A DNA stretch of 64,000 nt from Ornithodoros turicata. Its lineage: Eukaryota; Arthropoda; Arachnida; Ixodida; Argasidae. Below the pieces are notes generated by a model that had not been told where the DNA came from, searched no databases, and saw nothing but the letters and a program-made list of their open reading frames with translations. Position 1 is the stretch's first letter, and each line of letters begins with the position of its first letter. A program made the translations under genes and the position numbers. Of the stretch, positions 9,709 to 21,100 are shown in pieces. Location of the stretch: the NCBI RefSeq assembly GCF_037126465.1, contig NC_088201.1, forward strand, positions 189,808,031-189,872,030. Direction: 5' to 3'.

Positions 9709-10779
9709 GTCGACTGTCTTCAGGTAAGCGATGAGCTTTTTAACGCACACTGTGATCGAACATGTAAACGTTCTCAGAAATTTCGTGTTCTGATATCTAA
9801 TGCGCACTTGCTGTTCATGGTGCCGGTGTGGCTGGTGTGTCATAATGCCGAAGGAGATCGAATGCTTGTGCTGCAAGGAGCTCGAAAACACTGCCGAATG
9901 ACTGCAGTATGAGTGCATTACAAGCCACAAAGATTTCCAACTTCTATTCTTCAATATGACTGTCCTGAAGGTCGCATATTGAACTCCGTGGGCAGCGCGA
10001 ACCTATGAGCGACTGTATTCACAAGTAAGTCACATGTGTCCTTGTCGAACGATGTTAAAATTTGGCGCCCAAAACTGGTTTGGTCCTGCAATAGAGTCGT
10101 TAAAAACTCCAGTACAGGGCGCAGCACATAAAAAGGCTATACAGTACACGACTCTGAACTGGAGAAAACCAATATAGGCAGTTTTGTAATTGTCAGTGTG
10201 CTGTGTCCTGAGTCACGTTTTTATGTATTGCCCTGTGCATAAGGTTTTAGCGTAGGTTTTTAGCGATATTGGGTGTTCTTGATTGTCGATTCAGTGAAAA
10301 GCAAAACAATTTTGGGTTCTAAAAGAACACAGCATGTGTAGTAATGTACAAGGTGTGGGCAGGTAAACTGCAGTTACTCTCAGGTACATGTAGAAATAAC
10401 AATGCACACACACTGTACTGTAACCGGTTACCTATTTGCCTAAACTATATTTTATGTACATCTGTGTAGACGATGCAGATACACTGCGTATCGCCAGTTT
10501 GCAAGGTGAGTATGGCACAAGCTTGGAAAAAACAAGATCATGGTCATCCCAGCCTGTGCAGTGAAGAGGTCTGGCAAGCCTTTCCCACAGAAAATGCCAC
10601 AGGCTTCAAGTACCCAAGATCCTAACTGGGTGTACCTCTTCGCACAGCTCGTCTATCACATTTAAAATAATTCAGCATCTGTATTTAGGATTATCTATAG
10701 CTCTCAGGATGATGCATGGTTCATGAGTTCAACATGTTGTGTTGAAACACAACACTAGTCCTTTTTAATGAGTCTTGCG
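9709..10779. other. No gene recognised inside the TTAA element
   Basis: There is no ORF longer than 90 codons with a recognisable motif. The stretch is AT-rich with scattered splice-like words. I see no repeats or RNA genes. Confidence 0.4.
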
Positions 10780-10998
10780 GAACGATAGATGAGCACTCCT
10801 TCGTGACATTGTGTACCATTGCTACAGTGAACAATTTCTTGAGCAAGACTGATGAACGAACAAAAAATAGAGTCTTGTCTTCCAAATATGTATGTTCCTT
10901 GTAACTTCCGTATTTGTTAAGTGACCCATGTTGATGTCCCCCCTCATGTAATGCCTGCAATGGCCTTTGAGACATATTCATAAATAAATAAATATCAA
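10780..10998 (+). mobile_element. 5'-truncated CR1/L2-type LINE, 3' end only
   Basis: The plus strand ends with tgtaatgcctgcaatggcct and, shortly after, cataaataaataaatatc. LINE A ends with a related form on the minus strand (ctgtaatgcctcacgg, then gaataaataaata). ATAA repeats right after a tgtaatgcc word are therefore seen in two CR1/L2-type tails in this window. No coding part remains. The 5' limit is approximate. Confidence 0.5.
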
Positions 10999-10999
10999 A

Positions 11000-12100
11000 A
11001 CCGGAAAAAGATGTAACACGTATCCTCTCTTTGTGTGAATGATACATAGACATTCTCAGAAGATTTGTACATAGTCACACTTTGCCTCATTTTGCATAAA
11101 GCCTAGTTCCACCTCTTACATCATCTCCACAATCTCCAAAGCAGTACAAGGCTAAAGTAATCAGCTACTACATAAAAAGAAGGAGGGGAGGAAAACAAAT
11201 GCTGGCACATCTAAAATTCGAAGAAACCCTGGTACTTTCACAGGGCTACTCACGGCTCAGTGCTGGATCAGATCCCGATGGAAAACAGCTTTTCTGAGCC
11301 TCAGTGATTGATTCCCTTGATTGCACTGACTGTGAGGCACATCTCATTGGCTTGGTGGCAAGTGGGCTTGCGTCTGATAGTAAGATTTGGAAGAAAGGGA
11401 GCAAGGAACATCTCTCTACGGTCTTAAGGAGGATATCAACGTTACCTGTCAAGGTACAGCATTTCATGTTGCTTTCAGTAAGTACAACACTCCTCATAGC
11501 AGTTACCATTCGTGTTGGGAAAGCATGCTGAAGTTAGCTCAGGCAGTGCATCCAGAACTGTGAATCGGGTTCATAGAGAGCACCTGGTGAGAGGGACAGC
11601 AACAGTGTCCAGTAAAGACTCTCCAGGAATTTTGTGTAGGTTTGGGGGTCACACCTTTTAATAGTGTTGATGGAAAGCAGGATGTTTGAAACACTGACTT
11701 CTGGTAGATGAATTCTTGTTATTTATAACCAGATACCCATGTTCTAGTAATCTAGAAAAAGCCTTGGCTCTCTTAGAGGAAATTGCTAATGAATCTGAGT
11801 GTCTTTTGTGGAAACAGGTTGTAACTGCCTTTCTATCCACCCTTCTTAGTTGCCCTAGCAAAAGCAAATATGTAATGCTGTACACCATATCTGATGCTAG
11901 CACACTAATTGCTTTGAGTGTTCTCAGGCTTCTGAAATGGAACTACCTCGTACATACGCTGTGCCATGTCGGCAAGAACATAAATCAGACTGCCTTTACT
12001 TTTTAAATTGGCCCTTCAGTGCTTCATGTGACTGCTAGAATGGTACCCCCAAAACAATAGGCAACAAGAATGATTTCTGCAATGTATTGAGCTTTGTAAA
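11000..12100. other. No gene recognised inside the TTAA element
   Basis: Two plus-strand ORFs (11,304-11,531 and 11,716-12,006) have amino-acid compositions that could be coding, but no known motif and no clear splice context. I do not assign a function. Confidence 0.35.
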
Positions 12101-12189
12101 ACAACAACTTTATTTGAAAATATATTCCAAAAGCCGGGTGACAACCTCATAATGTAGCGTCCTTTACTGCAAACACCGCTCAACACAAC

Positions 12190-12843
12190 GAATAAAAACA
12201 GAGCGTAAACGTTTTGTCGCCTATCCGGGTGGCATCATCAGTACAACAGAGGCCAAAGATGAGCACATCAGCCTATCTAAGAGGGAATCTTACACATCCG
12301 ATAGGGGGCCACGGTATGTATTACAGGCTGAAGCATCACGCCTGATAAAGCAGGATTCTAAGAACTTTCTAGGGTCCCATCGCTAGTCATGAGCAAAGGT
12401 TACTGCACCATCAAAATATATGTCCCTTAGGACAGCAGTGGTAGACTGATTCGGTCCTGTTTAGTTAAGCTAAGCATTAGTAGCCCTGGCAACTGGCTCT
12501 TTTAGTCTTGTCCCACGTCTTTTGTCTATCTCGCCAATGTAGATTGCATCAGATTCTATGCACTCAACTTGATATGCACAGTCAAAATGCCTGATGGGCA
12601 CAGTGCCCTCCAAATAGCGTATGAAATACATTGGATGAAAGGAATGCGGACCACCGATTTGACTCCTTTGATGTTGTTTTTGATTGTTCTCTGTTGGAGG
12701 GATGATGCCACCTGGATAGGCAATGAAACGTTTACTCTCTTTATTCTTAATTGTTGTGTTAAGCCAGTGTTCTGAGTAAAGCATTTTACATTATGAACTT
12801 TGTTTGAATGATGATTAGTGGCGAGCTTCATACCCTGGGCCAC
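12190..12843 (-). mobile_element. Penelope-like element fragment: GIY-YIG end and 3' region
   Basis: On the minus strand, FDCAYQVECIESDAIYIGE followed by IDKRRGTRLKEP matches the GIY-YIG endonuclease of PLEs (usual form YxIxCxxCxxxYIGET...RLxEH). Upstream frames give decayed linker sequence. Downstream, at 12,241-12,205, is CTGATGATGCCACCCGG followed by ataggcgacaaaacg, a hammerhead-like core word of the kind described in PLE terminal repeats. The reading frame is broken and the RT is missing. It lies inside the TTAA element. It is a different lineage from the intact PLE at 41.6-45.8 kb. Confidence 0.65.
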
Positions 12844-13019
12844 TACTCTAACAATTGCTTGTGGTAGTGTGGCGAAACGGAATAACGAGCCTTGTAGACA
12901 ATTTACTCTGCAATATATTTATTTCTCTCTCATAGGTTGAAGAACCCAGTGTGGTGTTACATAACGGAGGGGCACGTAATTATACAAGACCGATCACCAA
13001 AAGGCCTTGCTTTTGACTA

Positions 13020-13495
13020 GATTAAAATGTGAAGCGATTGTAATATAACAAATGCTGCATGGTGGCGATATGATAGGTTCTCCTCACGAGTTGTCGCCAC
13101 AGTTACGGTTAGTTGAGAAACTGCATATCCAGGTAGCAGGATCAAATTTTAATTAGGCTACTTTGGCCAACACGCGAGCGTAGAGCACAGTGTCAAAAGC
13201 CCTTACAAAATAAAAAGAATACTACATCTACATGGACCCAGAAATCAAGACAGTTTGAAATGCTGTGAACGAATTCCACTACGTTAGTTTTGCCTGAATA
13301 CCCTTTTCTAAAGCCATGCTGGAATTTAAAAAAAGAAATTGACAGAGTCAATTTAGTTGACAACGTGGTAGTACATGATGTGCTCCATTAGTTTACAGGG
13401 AACCCTAAACAGTGGAGCTGGTTAATAGATAGAAGGAGCATAGTTGTCACCTCTTCTGAAGACAGGAATAAGCTTGAGACCTATGTCCTCGACTC
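13020..13495 (-). pseudogene. Decayed CR1/L2-type reverse transcriptase fragment
   Basis: Reading the minus strand through stops gives LKLIPVFRRGDN, then LMEHIMYYHVV, then KFQHGFRKGYSGKT (about 13,325-13,280) and FFLFCKGF*HCALRSRV, where the stop replaces the catalytic Asp of FxDFxKAFD. These are RT motifs 1 to A in the correct order and spacing. The motifs resemble LINE A (FQHGFRPGYSCVTQL), so it is the same broad clade but much older. It has no surviving ORF and was found by motif reading. Confidence 0.6.
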
Positions 13496-13499
13496 GCAC

Positions 13500-14950
13500 A
13501 CATACTAAGAACCTTTGACACAGATTAACGTATCTTCATTCCAGCTCTTTCACTTTCAGATGTTCATCTCTGTTGAGTGGTCTGTCATTCTTGTAATACA
13601 GATTGGAATTGAAATGCAGGTGCATATGGCATGCTCTGAAAGAAAAGTGTTTGGTTTTAGTCCTCTTAATGTTTCTGAAAACGAAAACAAACTTCACGGT
13701 GACTATTCTTCTGAAATGAGCAATTCCAGGATGACAGCAAAAAAAATATATCTTGCCATATCATTATATCCACCTGGCACTTCAATTGAATAATGGCAGT
13801 TGAAGATGACGATGATTCAATTTAATGACGCATAAGCAACTCGGGCTATAGTGTGCCAAAACCATGGTAAAACTGTGACTTGTTAAATATCAGACGATTA
13901 TACTAAAATAATATACTTTGTTGGTTGGTAAATTGAGATATAGACAAAAACATGATATGATAAAAATAAGCAATTGAAGAAAAGGCAATTGTTGGCTTTG
14001 TGTGACTGATGTCGAGTTTGCCACACTACGTGTTGAATAATAATGTACGCTGATACGCTGTAGCATATAAAGTACAATCATACACACGCTCAATATGTGG
14101 TGGATATGTGAAACCAATATACACATACTTACATTTCAAACTTTCTTGAAAAAGGCAGTCCAAGTCTGTCGGATTTGCCAGACTCTACACAAAGCCAGTA
14201 AGCACAGTGTGGAATGACTGATTCATCTTTCGAAGGCAGAGGTGCAGCTACCACGACGCTTCGTCATCTCAATGCTTCGGAGCGGCATAGCCTAGTAAGA
14301 AGCCATCAGAAGGATCTCATAACGATAACTTGGTCGAAAAAGTGGAGGGTTCTGTGGGATATGTAAGAAAGCATACGCGTTACACAACAGCTACGAGAAT
14401 GATCGACTGCACCTGCATGGTTTTCAGTACGTAGACTTGGAACTGAAAAATAAATGTGCTAACCTTGTTGATACTACTTTTCCGTCAGGACCACACGAGA
14501 GCACATTTGGTTTCTTTAGTTGAAGGTATCATCAGGTTCCCATGCTCCTTTGAGATGCAGCAGACAGAAGTTCGCTGAGGCGAGTGACTGCCGTTGCGGT
14601 TCGTCGCTTCGCAGCAGATCAAGAACAGTACACCGCAACGATAGGTGAAACGTTCAGAATATGGTGACCAACTCCAACACCAACCCAATGACCCGAACAA
14701 AGAGGATGAACCGGGAGTCACACAAGTTCGCAGTTCGCAAGCTCGGCATACGGCATCCATTACAGCTGACCGGATACGGAAGCATATATCGAACGCCGTG
14801 TACAGATTGAAAAGAAAATCGTAGAAACTGTTGCAGGTGATAAATGCAGGGTATATCTTTCTTTTTGAGGCTCTGTAACAAAAACATATTAACGTAGAAA
14901 TGCCATTTCATGAAGGAAATTGACAGATATTGCGTGACCACGTGACGCGT
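13500..14950. other. No gene recognised inside the TTAA element
   Basis: This is AT-rich sequence with small ORFs lacking motifs. The last part (14,940-15,040) becomes GC-richer and holds a TATA-like word, ctatataaa, at about 15,023 on the plus strand. It could be a promoter near the right end of the element, but I see no coding region downstream of it. Confidence 0.35.
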
Positions 14951-15211
14951 TTGAGCCAATTGTGGGTGTTGCGAGTGGCCCCCGTGTTGACGTCATCTTG
15001 ATGGTGGACCGGGGTGGATATTCTATATAAACGTATGTTTTCTCGGTTCGACGCTAGGCGTGCTGCACTCGGATGAAGTCGAATGTTTAAAATTCGAGTT
15101 TAGAGAAACCGTGGGGTTTTAGTGCGTGAATTTTCGCATGGAGAGTCCTTGTTGGGTGCTTTATCGACTACAGGTACGAAAGAGCTCCCACAGTTTCTGG
15201 TCAGAGTCCCT

Positions 15212-15400
15212 TTAAGAGCAGCCAGGAGAAACGGGATGATCAGCATCAGAGGGGAACCTCTGTTAAAGATGACTGCTTGTGCTGTGTTTCTGGCTGAGTG
15301 GGCGCTGCAGGAGCAGCCTCTTGTGCTGACGGACGGCTGATTGTTCCCTAGACGCTTTCAAGTGGAAGGAGGGAAAGACCAAGCAATGAAGTGGAGTGGA
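15212..15400 (-). pseudogene. LINE H gag fragment, upstream half of the TTAA target site
   Basis: On the minus strand it reads QAVIFNRGSPLMLIIPFLLA and ends at the TTAA. The gag continues at 9,189 downward as KAVVASLPNAAALPEV. The hydrophobic run before the target site and the Ala/Leu-rich segment after it fit the C-terminal end of I-clade LINE gag proteins seen elsewhere here (LINE E, about 25,600: LADLAKLAFQSICKL). The 5' limit is uncertain. Confidence 0.5.
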
Positions 15401-15972
15401 GTGGAGTATTGCGAAAGGAAAACAGGTGCGATCTGTCTGCAGGTTATCGGCAAGTTCCACCTGTATGGGGAAGGAGAAGGGGAGAAGGGGTGAATGGAAA
15501 GGTAAAGGAGAGTGGGGAAGGTGGTTGTGAAGTTGTATGGCGAAAGCAATCGCAGCGTCACCAAGGCAGTGTGCAAGGGCTAGGGGGTCCCGAGTAGAAG
15601 CCGATGCAAGGTAGTAGAACAAGGCGCGAGCGATGGGTAGCTCCGGAGCCATGCTTGTTAAGCTTGAGAGGAGCTGTGTGCTTGAAGTTGGGGGCGAGGA
15701 AGGCGTGGATGAGTTCCGAGCAAACAAACAGTCCGATTCGCGGACCGGAAAGAGGGAAGAGGAATGGAATGGAAGTAGAAGTCGGTAGAATCCGATGGTT
15801 AACGACCACAAGTGTCACGACGGCCTAACGACGCACAAACTGGCGTAGGGTTTGGAGCCCTGAAGGTGACCAAACAAGTCCGCCGGGAGCATGAGCCGGG
15901 CGCCGAGTCCGGGAAATTAGAGGCGGTGATTTAGGCGAGTGAGCTTCCAAAAGGAAAGAAGCTCACGCTGGA
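15401..15972. other. LINE E 3' UTR or LINE H 5' sequence; no gene assigned
   Basis: This lies between the LINE E stop codon (about 15,973) and recognisable LINE H gag. It is pyrimidine-rich on the minus strand. A 182-codon minus ORF (15,263-15,811) spans it but has no motif and a skewed S/P/L/H composition. Confidence 0.35.
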
Positions 15973-16395
15973 TGGTGGAGCGAGATTCGGAAGCTGCCAG
16001 AAGGATAAATCAAGTTGACTACGGAGTAATCAGAAATTCCGGCAGCTTGTAGGTGGGCTTGTAGCTGAATCCTGGTAGTTGAGGTAGACAGGCAGCGGGC
16101 GAGCAGGTGCGGAACAGTTTCTGGCACGTCACAAGAGGTGCAGAAGGGGTCAGGTGCTGAGCCCGTACGAAATTCATGAACTCTGGTGCTAACACAGCCG
16201 GAGCGGAGTCGAAGGAGGAAGGAAGCTTCCCTGCGGGAGAGGCCGTCCGTGATGCAAAGTGGGGGACTGTGCCCACAGCTGTGTGACGGCCTGGGTGAAA
16301 ATTCCAGGTATGGCGCTTGATCTTATCACGTAGTAGTTTTTGTGTAGGTGGGGCCCTGGATTGAGGTGGTAACTGCGTGGCTTCCTTGGCGAGCC
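15973..16395 (-). pseudogene. LINE E ORF2 C-terminal part (end of RNase H and CCHC-like motif)
   Basis: On the minus strand it starts within the RNase H signature at GRLAKEATQLPPQSR. It then, after frame changes, gives SRREASFLLRLRSGCVSTRV and PFCTSCDVPETVPHLLARC, the C-x2-C...H-x4-C motif that ends I-clade ORF2, and stops at HHPA*. The upstream part of the same gene is at 22,319-25,352. The two are separated only by LINE D: the 12-bp TSD GGCTCGCCAAGG occurs in both, and its collapse gives EEADRLAKEATQLPP in frame. Confidence 0.8.
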
Positions 16396-16929
16396 TCCCG
16401 GCGTCGGGAACTTGGCGCTCCCATCGCCTGGCAACAGCCGCAGTAGATCCCTCCTGCACTCACGGTTGGGTCGCCGCATGAGGGAGACCCCCACGTATAG
16501 CTGTGCGTGGCTTTCCCGTATCTGGGGAACGAGGGATTGTGGCGGTTGAGTGGACCCGGAGGTTGTTTAGGACCCTTCGGGGCCCCTCCGGCAAAGCAAC
16601 ATACCGCTTTGGCCCCTGCTTCCCATAGTCGGGTGGCCCTGGAAGGCCCAGCCAGGATTATTCAGCTAGTCGCCATTTCCCTTTTCATTACTTTCTCTTC
16701 CTTGGTCTCCTTCCTTCTAATCCTTCTCCTTTCACCTTCTTTGACGGCGGGGGCCAACCTTGTGCAGTCTTTTCACTCTCTTGAATCCTGCACTAGGGTA
16801 TATGCAGAGGAAAGTTCAGGGTAAATGCAGAGGAAAGAGGGAGTGTGCATGGCACACTCCCTCAGTTTGGCTCGATGGTGGGCGGCACACCTGCTGTACT
16901 GAATAATACTTCTTCTGTTTATGGATAAT

Positions 16930-18163
16930 TAACACTAAAAAAAACGTTCGGCGCCTGAAAAGGAGCCGCACCGAAAGAACTGAACTAAATCTTTTTGATC
17001 TAACTCCAGATCCCTGGTTTCCCAAGTTTCTTGTAATCCAGTCAGCCGAAGATGGAAAGTCACTGGCAAAAATCTCTCCTTTCGCTGTGGCGAACGACCT
17101 GGAAAAAGTCATTGGTAAAGCATACAACGCAAAAAGACTGAACAACGGAGACATCCAGGTTGAAGTACAAAGTAACCAACAAGGCACTGCATTGCAAACA
17201 CGGAAGATCATTGGGGATACTCCTGTGAGTGTGACGACACATCGTACATTGAACATCGTGAAGGGCGTGATTTCAGAGGACGAGCTTCTAGGATGCACGG
17301 AACCTGAGATTGAAGAGGGTTTGAGTGACCAGGGTGTAGTGTGCGCAAAAAGAATCATGATGAGGAGGGACGGCAAGGAAATTGCCACCGAACACATTAT
17401 TCTGTCCTTCAAACTACACACCATACCCACCAATGTAAAGGCAGGTTAACTGAGCTGTAAGGTTATGCCCTATGTGCCAAATCCGAGACGTTGTTTCAAA
17501 TGCCAGCGTTTTGGGCACAGCTCACTTGCATGTCGCGGACATCTGACATGCCCAAAGTGCGCTGGCAAAGACCACTCAGGAGAATCCTGCAGCAATGAAT
17601 ACCGTTGTGCTAACTGCCAAGGTAACCATCCAGTATACTCACGATCATGCCCGCGCTGGAAAGACGAAAAAGAAGTAATCAGAATCAAAACAGAACAGAA
17701 TATTTCCCACAGAGCTGCTAGAACCCAGTACGAATTTCAAAAGAAAGGCAGTTTCTCCGAAGTGGTGCGGATGTGAGTGGCACCACAGGGGAAATCCGTG
17801 GAGACTCAAACCAGCTCGCAGGTTATTGAGCCTCCACCCCACACTCCCCAAGAGGAAGCTGGGGGCACTCAGGTGTCTCCTGCTACAACGGAGGTCAGCC
17901 GTCCAACTGGCCAAGAAGAAGCGGCCACGTCTCCTTCTAAAGCCGATGGCATGCAGTCGATTTGGGATGGAGGCGTGACAGCCCCCTCCCAGAAAGGTCT
18001 TCAAAGTATGGAGATTGATGATGACGACAGAATGTCGCAAAAGTCATCATCAAGCCTCCCTGAAATGTACCCAAAAGAAAAACGAGAAAAAGGCAGAGGA
18101 AGAGGAGTAAAGACAAGCGAACCACAGAAGTCACCCCTGCGAAGGGTCCAACCTCCTAAATGA
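16930..18163 (+). pseudogene. LINE D ORF1 (gag-like with three zinc knuckles)
   Basis: This is the RNA-binding protein of LINE D. The frame is open from about 16,900, and the conserved start is LTPDPWFPKFLVIQSAEDG. An RRM-like gag core follows (17,087-17,449; GDIQVEVQSNQQGTALQTRK, VTTHRTLNIVKGVI). The knuckles are CFKCQRFGHSSLAC, CPKCAGKDHSGESC and CANCQGNHPVYSRSC (17,492-17,660). The C-terminal tail is acidic and Ser/Thr-rich. Two in-frame stops, TAA at about 17,447 and TGA at 17,774-17,776, interrupt one continuous frame. No clear ATG was found upstream of the conserved start, so the start codon is probably mutated. The last codon overlaps the ORF2 start as ATGA. Confidence 0.8.
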
Positions 18164-21100
18164 AAGAAGTGCTACCCAGTCGGCATAACCAAGTGCTGCG
18201 CTTCATTTTGTTTCTCATTGGTATTGCCGCCATTATGAACCACTTCCTCCAATGGAATTGCCGTGGTTTGTCTTCAAATCTAGACGATATAAATGATCTT
18301 TTTGATACCTACAATGCAGCATGCTTTTATTTCCAGGAAACTTACTTGAATACAACCTCTCCAACACCTTTACGTAGACACAACATATTCCGAAAGGATC
18401 GAAATGACACGAATCGTTCATCTGGAGGTGTGGCGATTGTCACACGAGCGTCTGTTCCAACCAAGGTAGTTAATCTCAATACACAGTTGGAGGCTGTAGC
18501 AGTGCAGGTGTGCCTGGATAGAGTAGTCACTGTCTGCTCCGTTTATCTTCCGCCAACAGCATCCATCACGCAAAACGACATAGAAGATCTATGCAGCCAA
18601 CTTCAAACTCCTCTCATTCTTTTAGGCGATTTTAAGACGCACAACCCACTCTGCGGCAGTACAAGGACCGACTGTCGGGGAAAGATGATAGAAAAAGTCT
18701 TGCTATCATCTTCCGTATGTCTTTTGAATACAGGTTCACCGGCATATGTACATTCCGCTACACAATCTTTCTCGGCATTAGATCCGTCTCTATGTAGTCC
18801 ATCTCTTTTTGGAGTTTTAGAGTGGTCAGTAAAAGAGAATCCATTGGGAAGTGAACACTTTCCAGTGTCGCTGAAATATCTGCCTCAAGTAGATATCTTA
18901 ACAACATGTCCCCCCAGGTGGAAACTTGAACAAGCCCAATGGAACACTTTTTCTGAAAAATGCGACCTGCCTTTAATCCCTGTTGATAGGATGACAACTG
19001 ACGAAGCAAACTATGTCATAACTAATGTCATCCTTGACGCAGCAACACAATATATTCCCGAAACTTCTGGTCGTTTGCCTAAGCGACCAAAACCCTGGTG
19101 GAACAAGGAGTGTGAAGAAACACGAAAAGCCCAAAATCGTGCGTGGGGTAGATTTCGGACATACCCCACCAGTGAAAACCTTGTTCTCTTCAAAAAGGCA
19201 AGTGCCAAAGTCAGGTGGACGCGCAAGAAAGCCAAGCGGTCCTCTTGGCACAGTTTTGTAACATCCCTGTCTTCCAATTATCCTTGTAAACTTATTTGGG
19301 ATCGCCTTCATAAGATCAGAGGTGTACACATGAGCCGTGCTACTCCTCTTTTAGTAGTTAACGGTCAGCCAGTACAAAGCTCACAGGAACAAGCTGATAC
19401 TCTTGGTGAGCATTTTGAAAGTGTTTCCTCTTCCTCCAACTACAGCAATGAGTTCCTCATAGTAAAACGTAGTGCAGAGAGGAATAAAATTCCAATGCAT
19501 GGTGGAGACAGTCTGACATATAATCAGCCTTTCACCAAAGCAGAACTTAATCGTTCCTTAAAGCGTGCAAAGACAACTTCACCAGGCCCAGACAGGGTGA
19601 TATATTCTTTGCTGATCCATCTGTCTGAGGCATCCAAAGAGGTTTTACTGCAATTTTGAACCAGGTTTGGGTTCAGTGTAAATTACCCTCAGCCTGGAAA
19701 ATTTCCACTGTAATTCATTTGTTAAAACCTGGAAAGGAACGTTCAAGCCCGGCCAGTTATCGACCCACCGCTCTCACGAGTTGCATCGGCAAAACGTTTG
19801 AGCGTATGGTCAATGCTTGGCTGGTCCATCTCCTTGAAGAAAACGAATGTCTTTCGGAACTCCAATGTGGTTTTCGCGATGGATGTTCTGCAACTGACCA
19901 CCTCGTACGAGTAGAAACAATGGTCCGTGAAGCATTTGTCCGTAGGCAATACTGTCTGTCAGTGTTCTTTGACCTTGAAAAGGCATATGACACCGCTTGG
20001 AGGTACGGTATCCTACAAGACATGTACTCATTCGGGATCAGGGGGCGCCTCCTTAGGTGTATAACAAACTTTTTCGAAGACAGGACATTCCTAGTGCGGC
20101 TCGGAGCAATGCTATCCCGTCCCTTCATCCAAGAGAATAGAGTGCCGCAGGGATGCGTCCTTAGCGTCACTCTGTTTCTCGTGAAAATCAATTCAGTAGC
20201 TAACATAATCCCACCTTCCATGTCTTATTCACTGTACGTTGATGACATTCAGGTTTCCTTCTCTTCCACGAATCTAGCAACATGTGAACGACAGGTGCAG
20301 CTAACTTTAAATAAGCTTTCCAAATGGTCCCATGAGAATGGATTCAGGTTCTCACATGACTGGGAGGTACCCGGGTTCGAATCCCGGTGCCGGCTGTGCT
20401 GTTAGGGGTTTTTCGTGGGTTTTCCTCAGACGCTTTCAGACATATGTCGGCACAGTTCCCCTAGAAGTCGGCCCAGGACGCACATTTCCCCAGGGCGTCA
20501 GTCGTGACGTTGCCCACATACGTGAGGCCGACAACGGCAAGCCCTTTCACCATCACCACCACCACCACCACCACATGAGAAAACCGTTTGTGTTCATTTT
20601 TCGAGGGTGACAGGACTGTTTCCTCCACCTGCTTTTAAGCTGAACGGAGAGGACCTCGCTATTAAGGGTGAACACAAATTTCTCGGGGTCATCGTTGATA
20701 GAAAGCTCACCTTCTTACCTCACTTCAAGAGCCTTAAAAGAAAATGCATGAAATCCCTAAACCTATTGAAAGTGCTGTCCCACAAATCTTGGGGAGCAGA
20801 TCGTGACACTCTGCACAGGGTCTATGTGTCCACAGTGCTGTCCAGAATGGACTATGGATGTGTTGTCTTTGGGTCTGCTCGGAAATCTGTCCTGGGGATT
20901 TTAGACCCAATACATCACCAGGGACTGCGTTTGATAACTGGTGCTTTCCGCACGTCGCCAGTTGAAAGCCTCTATGTTGAGAGTAACGAATGGTCACTGG
21001 AAAGAAGGAGATTTTACTTGTCTGTTTCGTACTCTTTGCGGGTAAGAGGCTATCCAAATAACCCAGTCATTTCCTGCGTTAAAGGTACAAGCTTCAAGCA

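Larger units (their letters stand above)
9194..15211. mobile_element. 6.0-kb DNA transposon with 17-bp TIRs and TTAA target duplication
   Basis: The left end reads AGGGACTCTGACCAGAA (9,194-9,210). The right end is its exact reverse complement (15,195-15,211). Both ends are flanked by TTAA (9,190-9,193 and 15,212-15,215). The flanks rejoin into one continuous LINE gag frame when the element and one TTAA are removed. TTAA duplication is used by piggyBac and Kolobok elements. The AGGG start differs from the CC(C/T) usual in piggyBac, so Kolobok-like is the better guess. I find no transposase, only a coiled-coil ORF fragment near the left end and older LINE/PLE debris inside, so it is probably non-autonomous or decayed. 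Confidence 0.75.

Noticed and set aside
15263..15811. 182-codon minus-strand ORF as a gene
   Set aside because: No motif, skewed composition, and it spans the LINE E 3' region and the start of LINE H gag in a different frame.
20541..20578. A run of nine histidine codons in an ORF
   Set aside because: It is the (CAC)n tail of the SINE inserted in LINE D, read by chance as His; not a protein feature or a tag.
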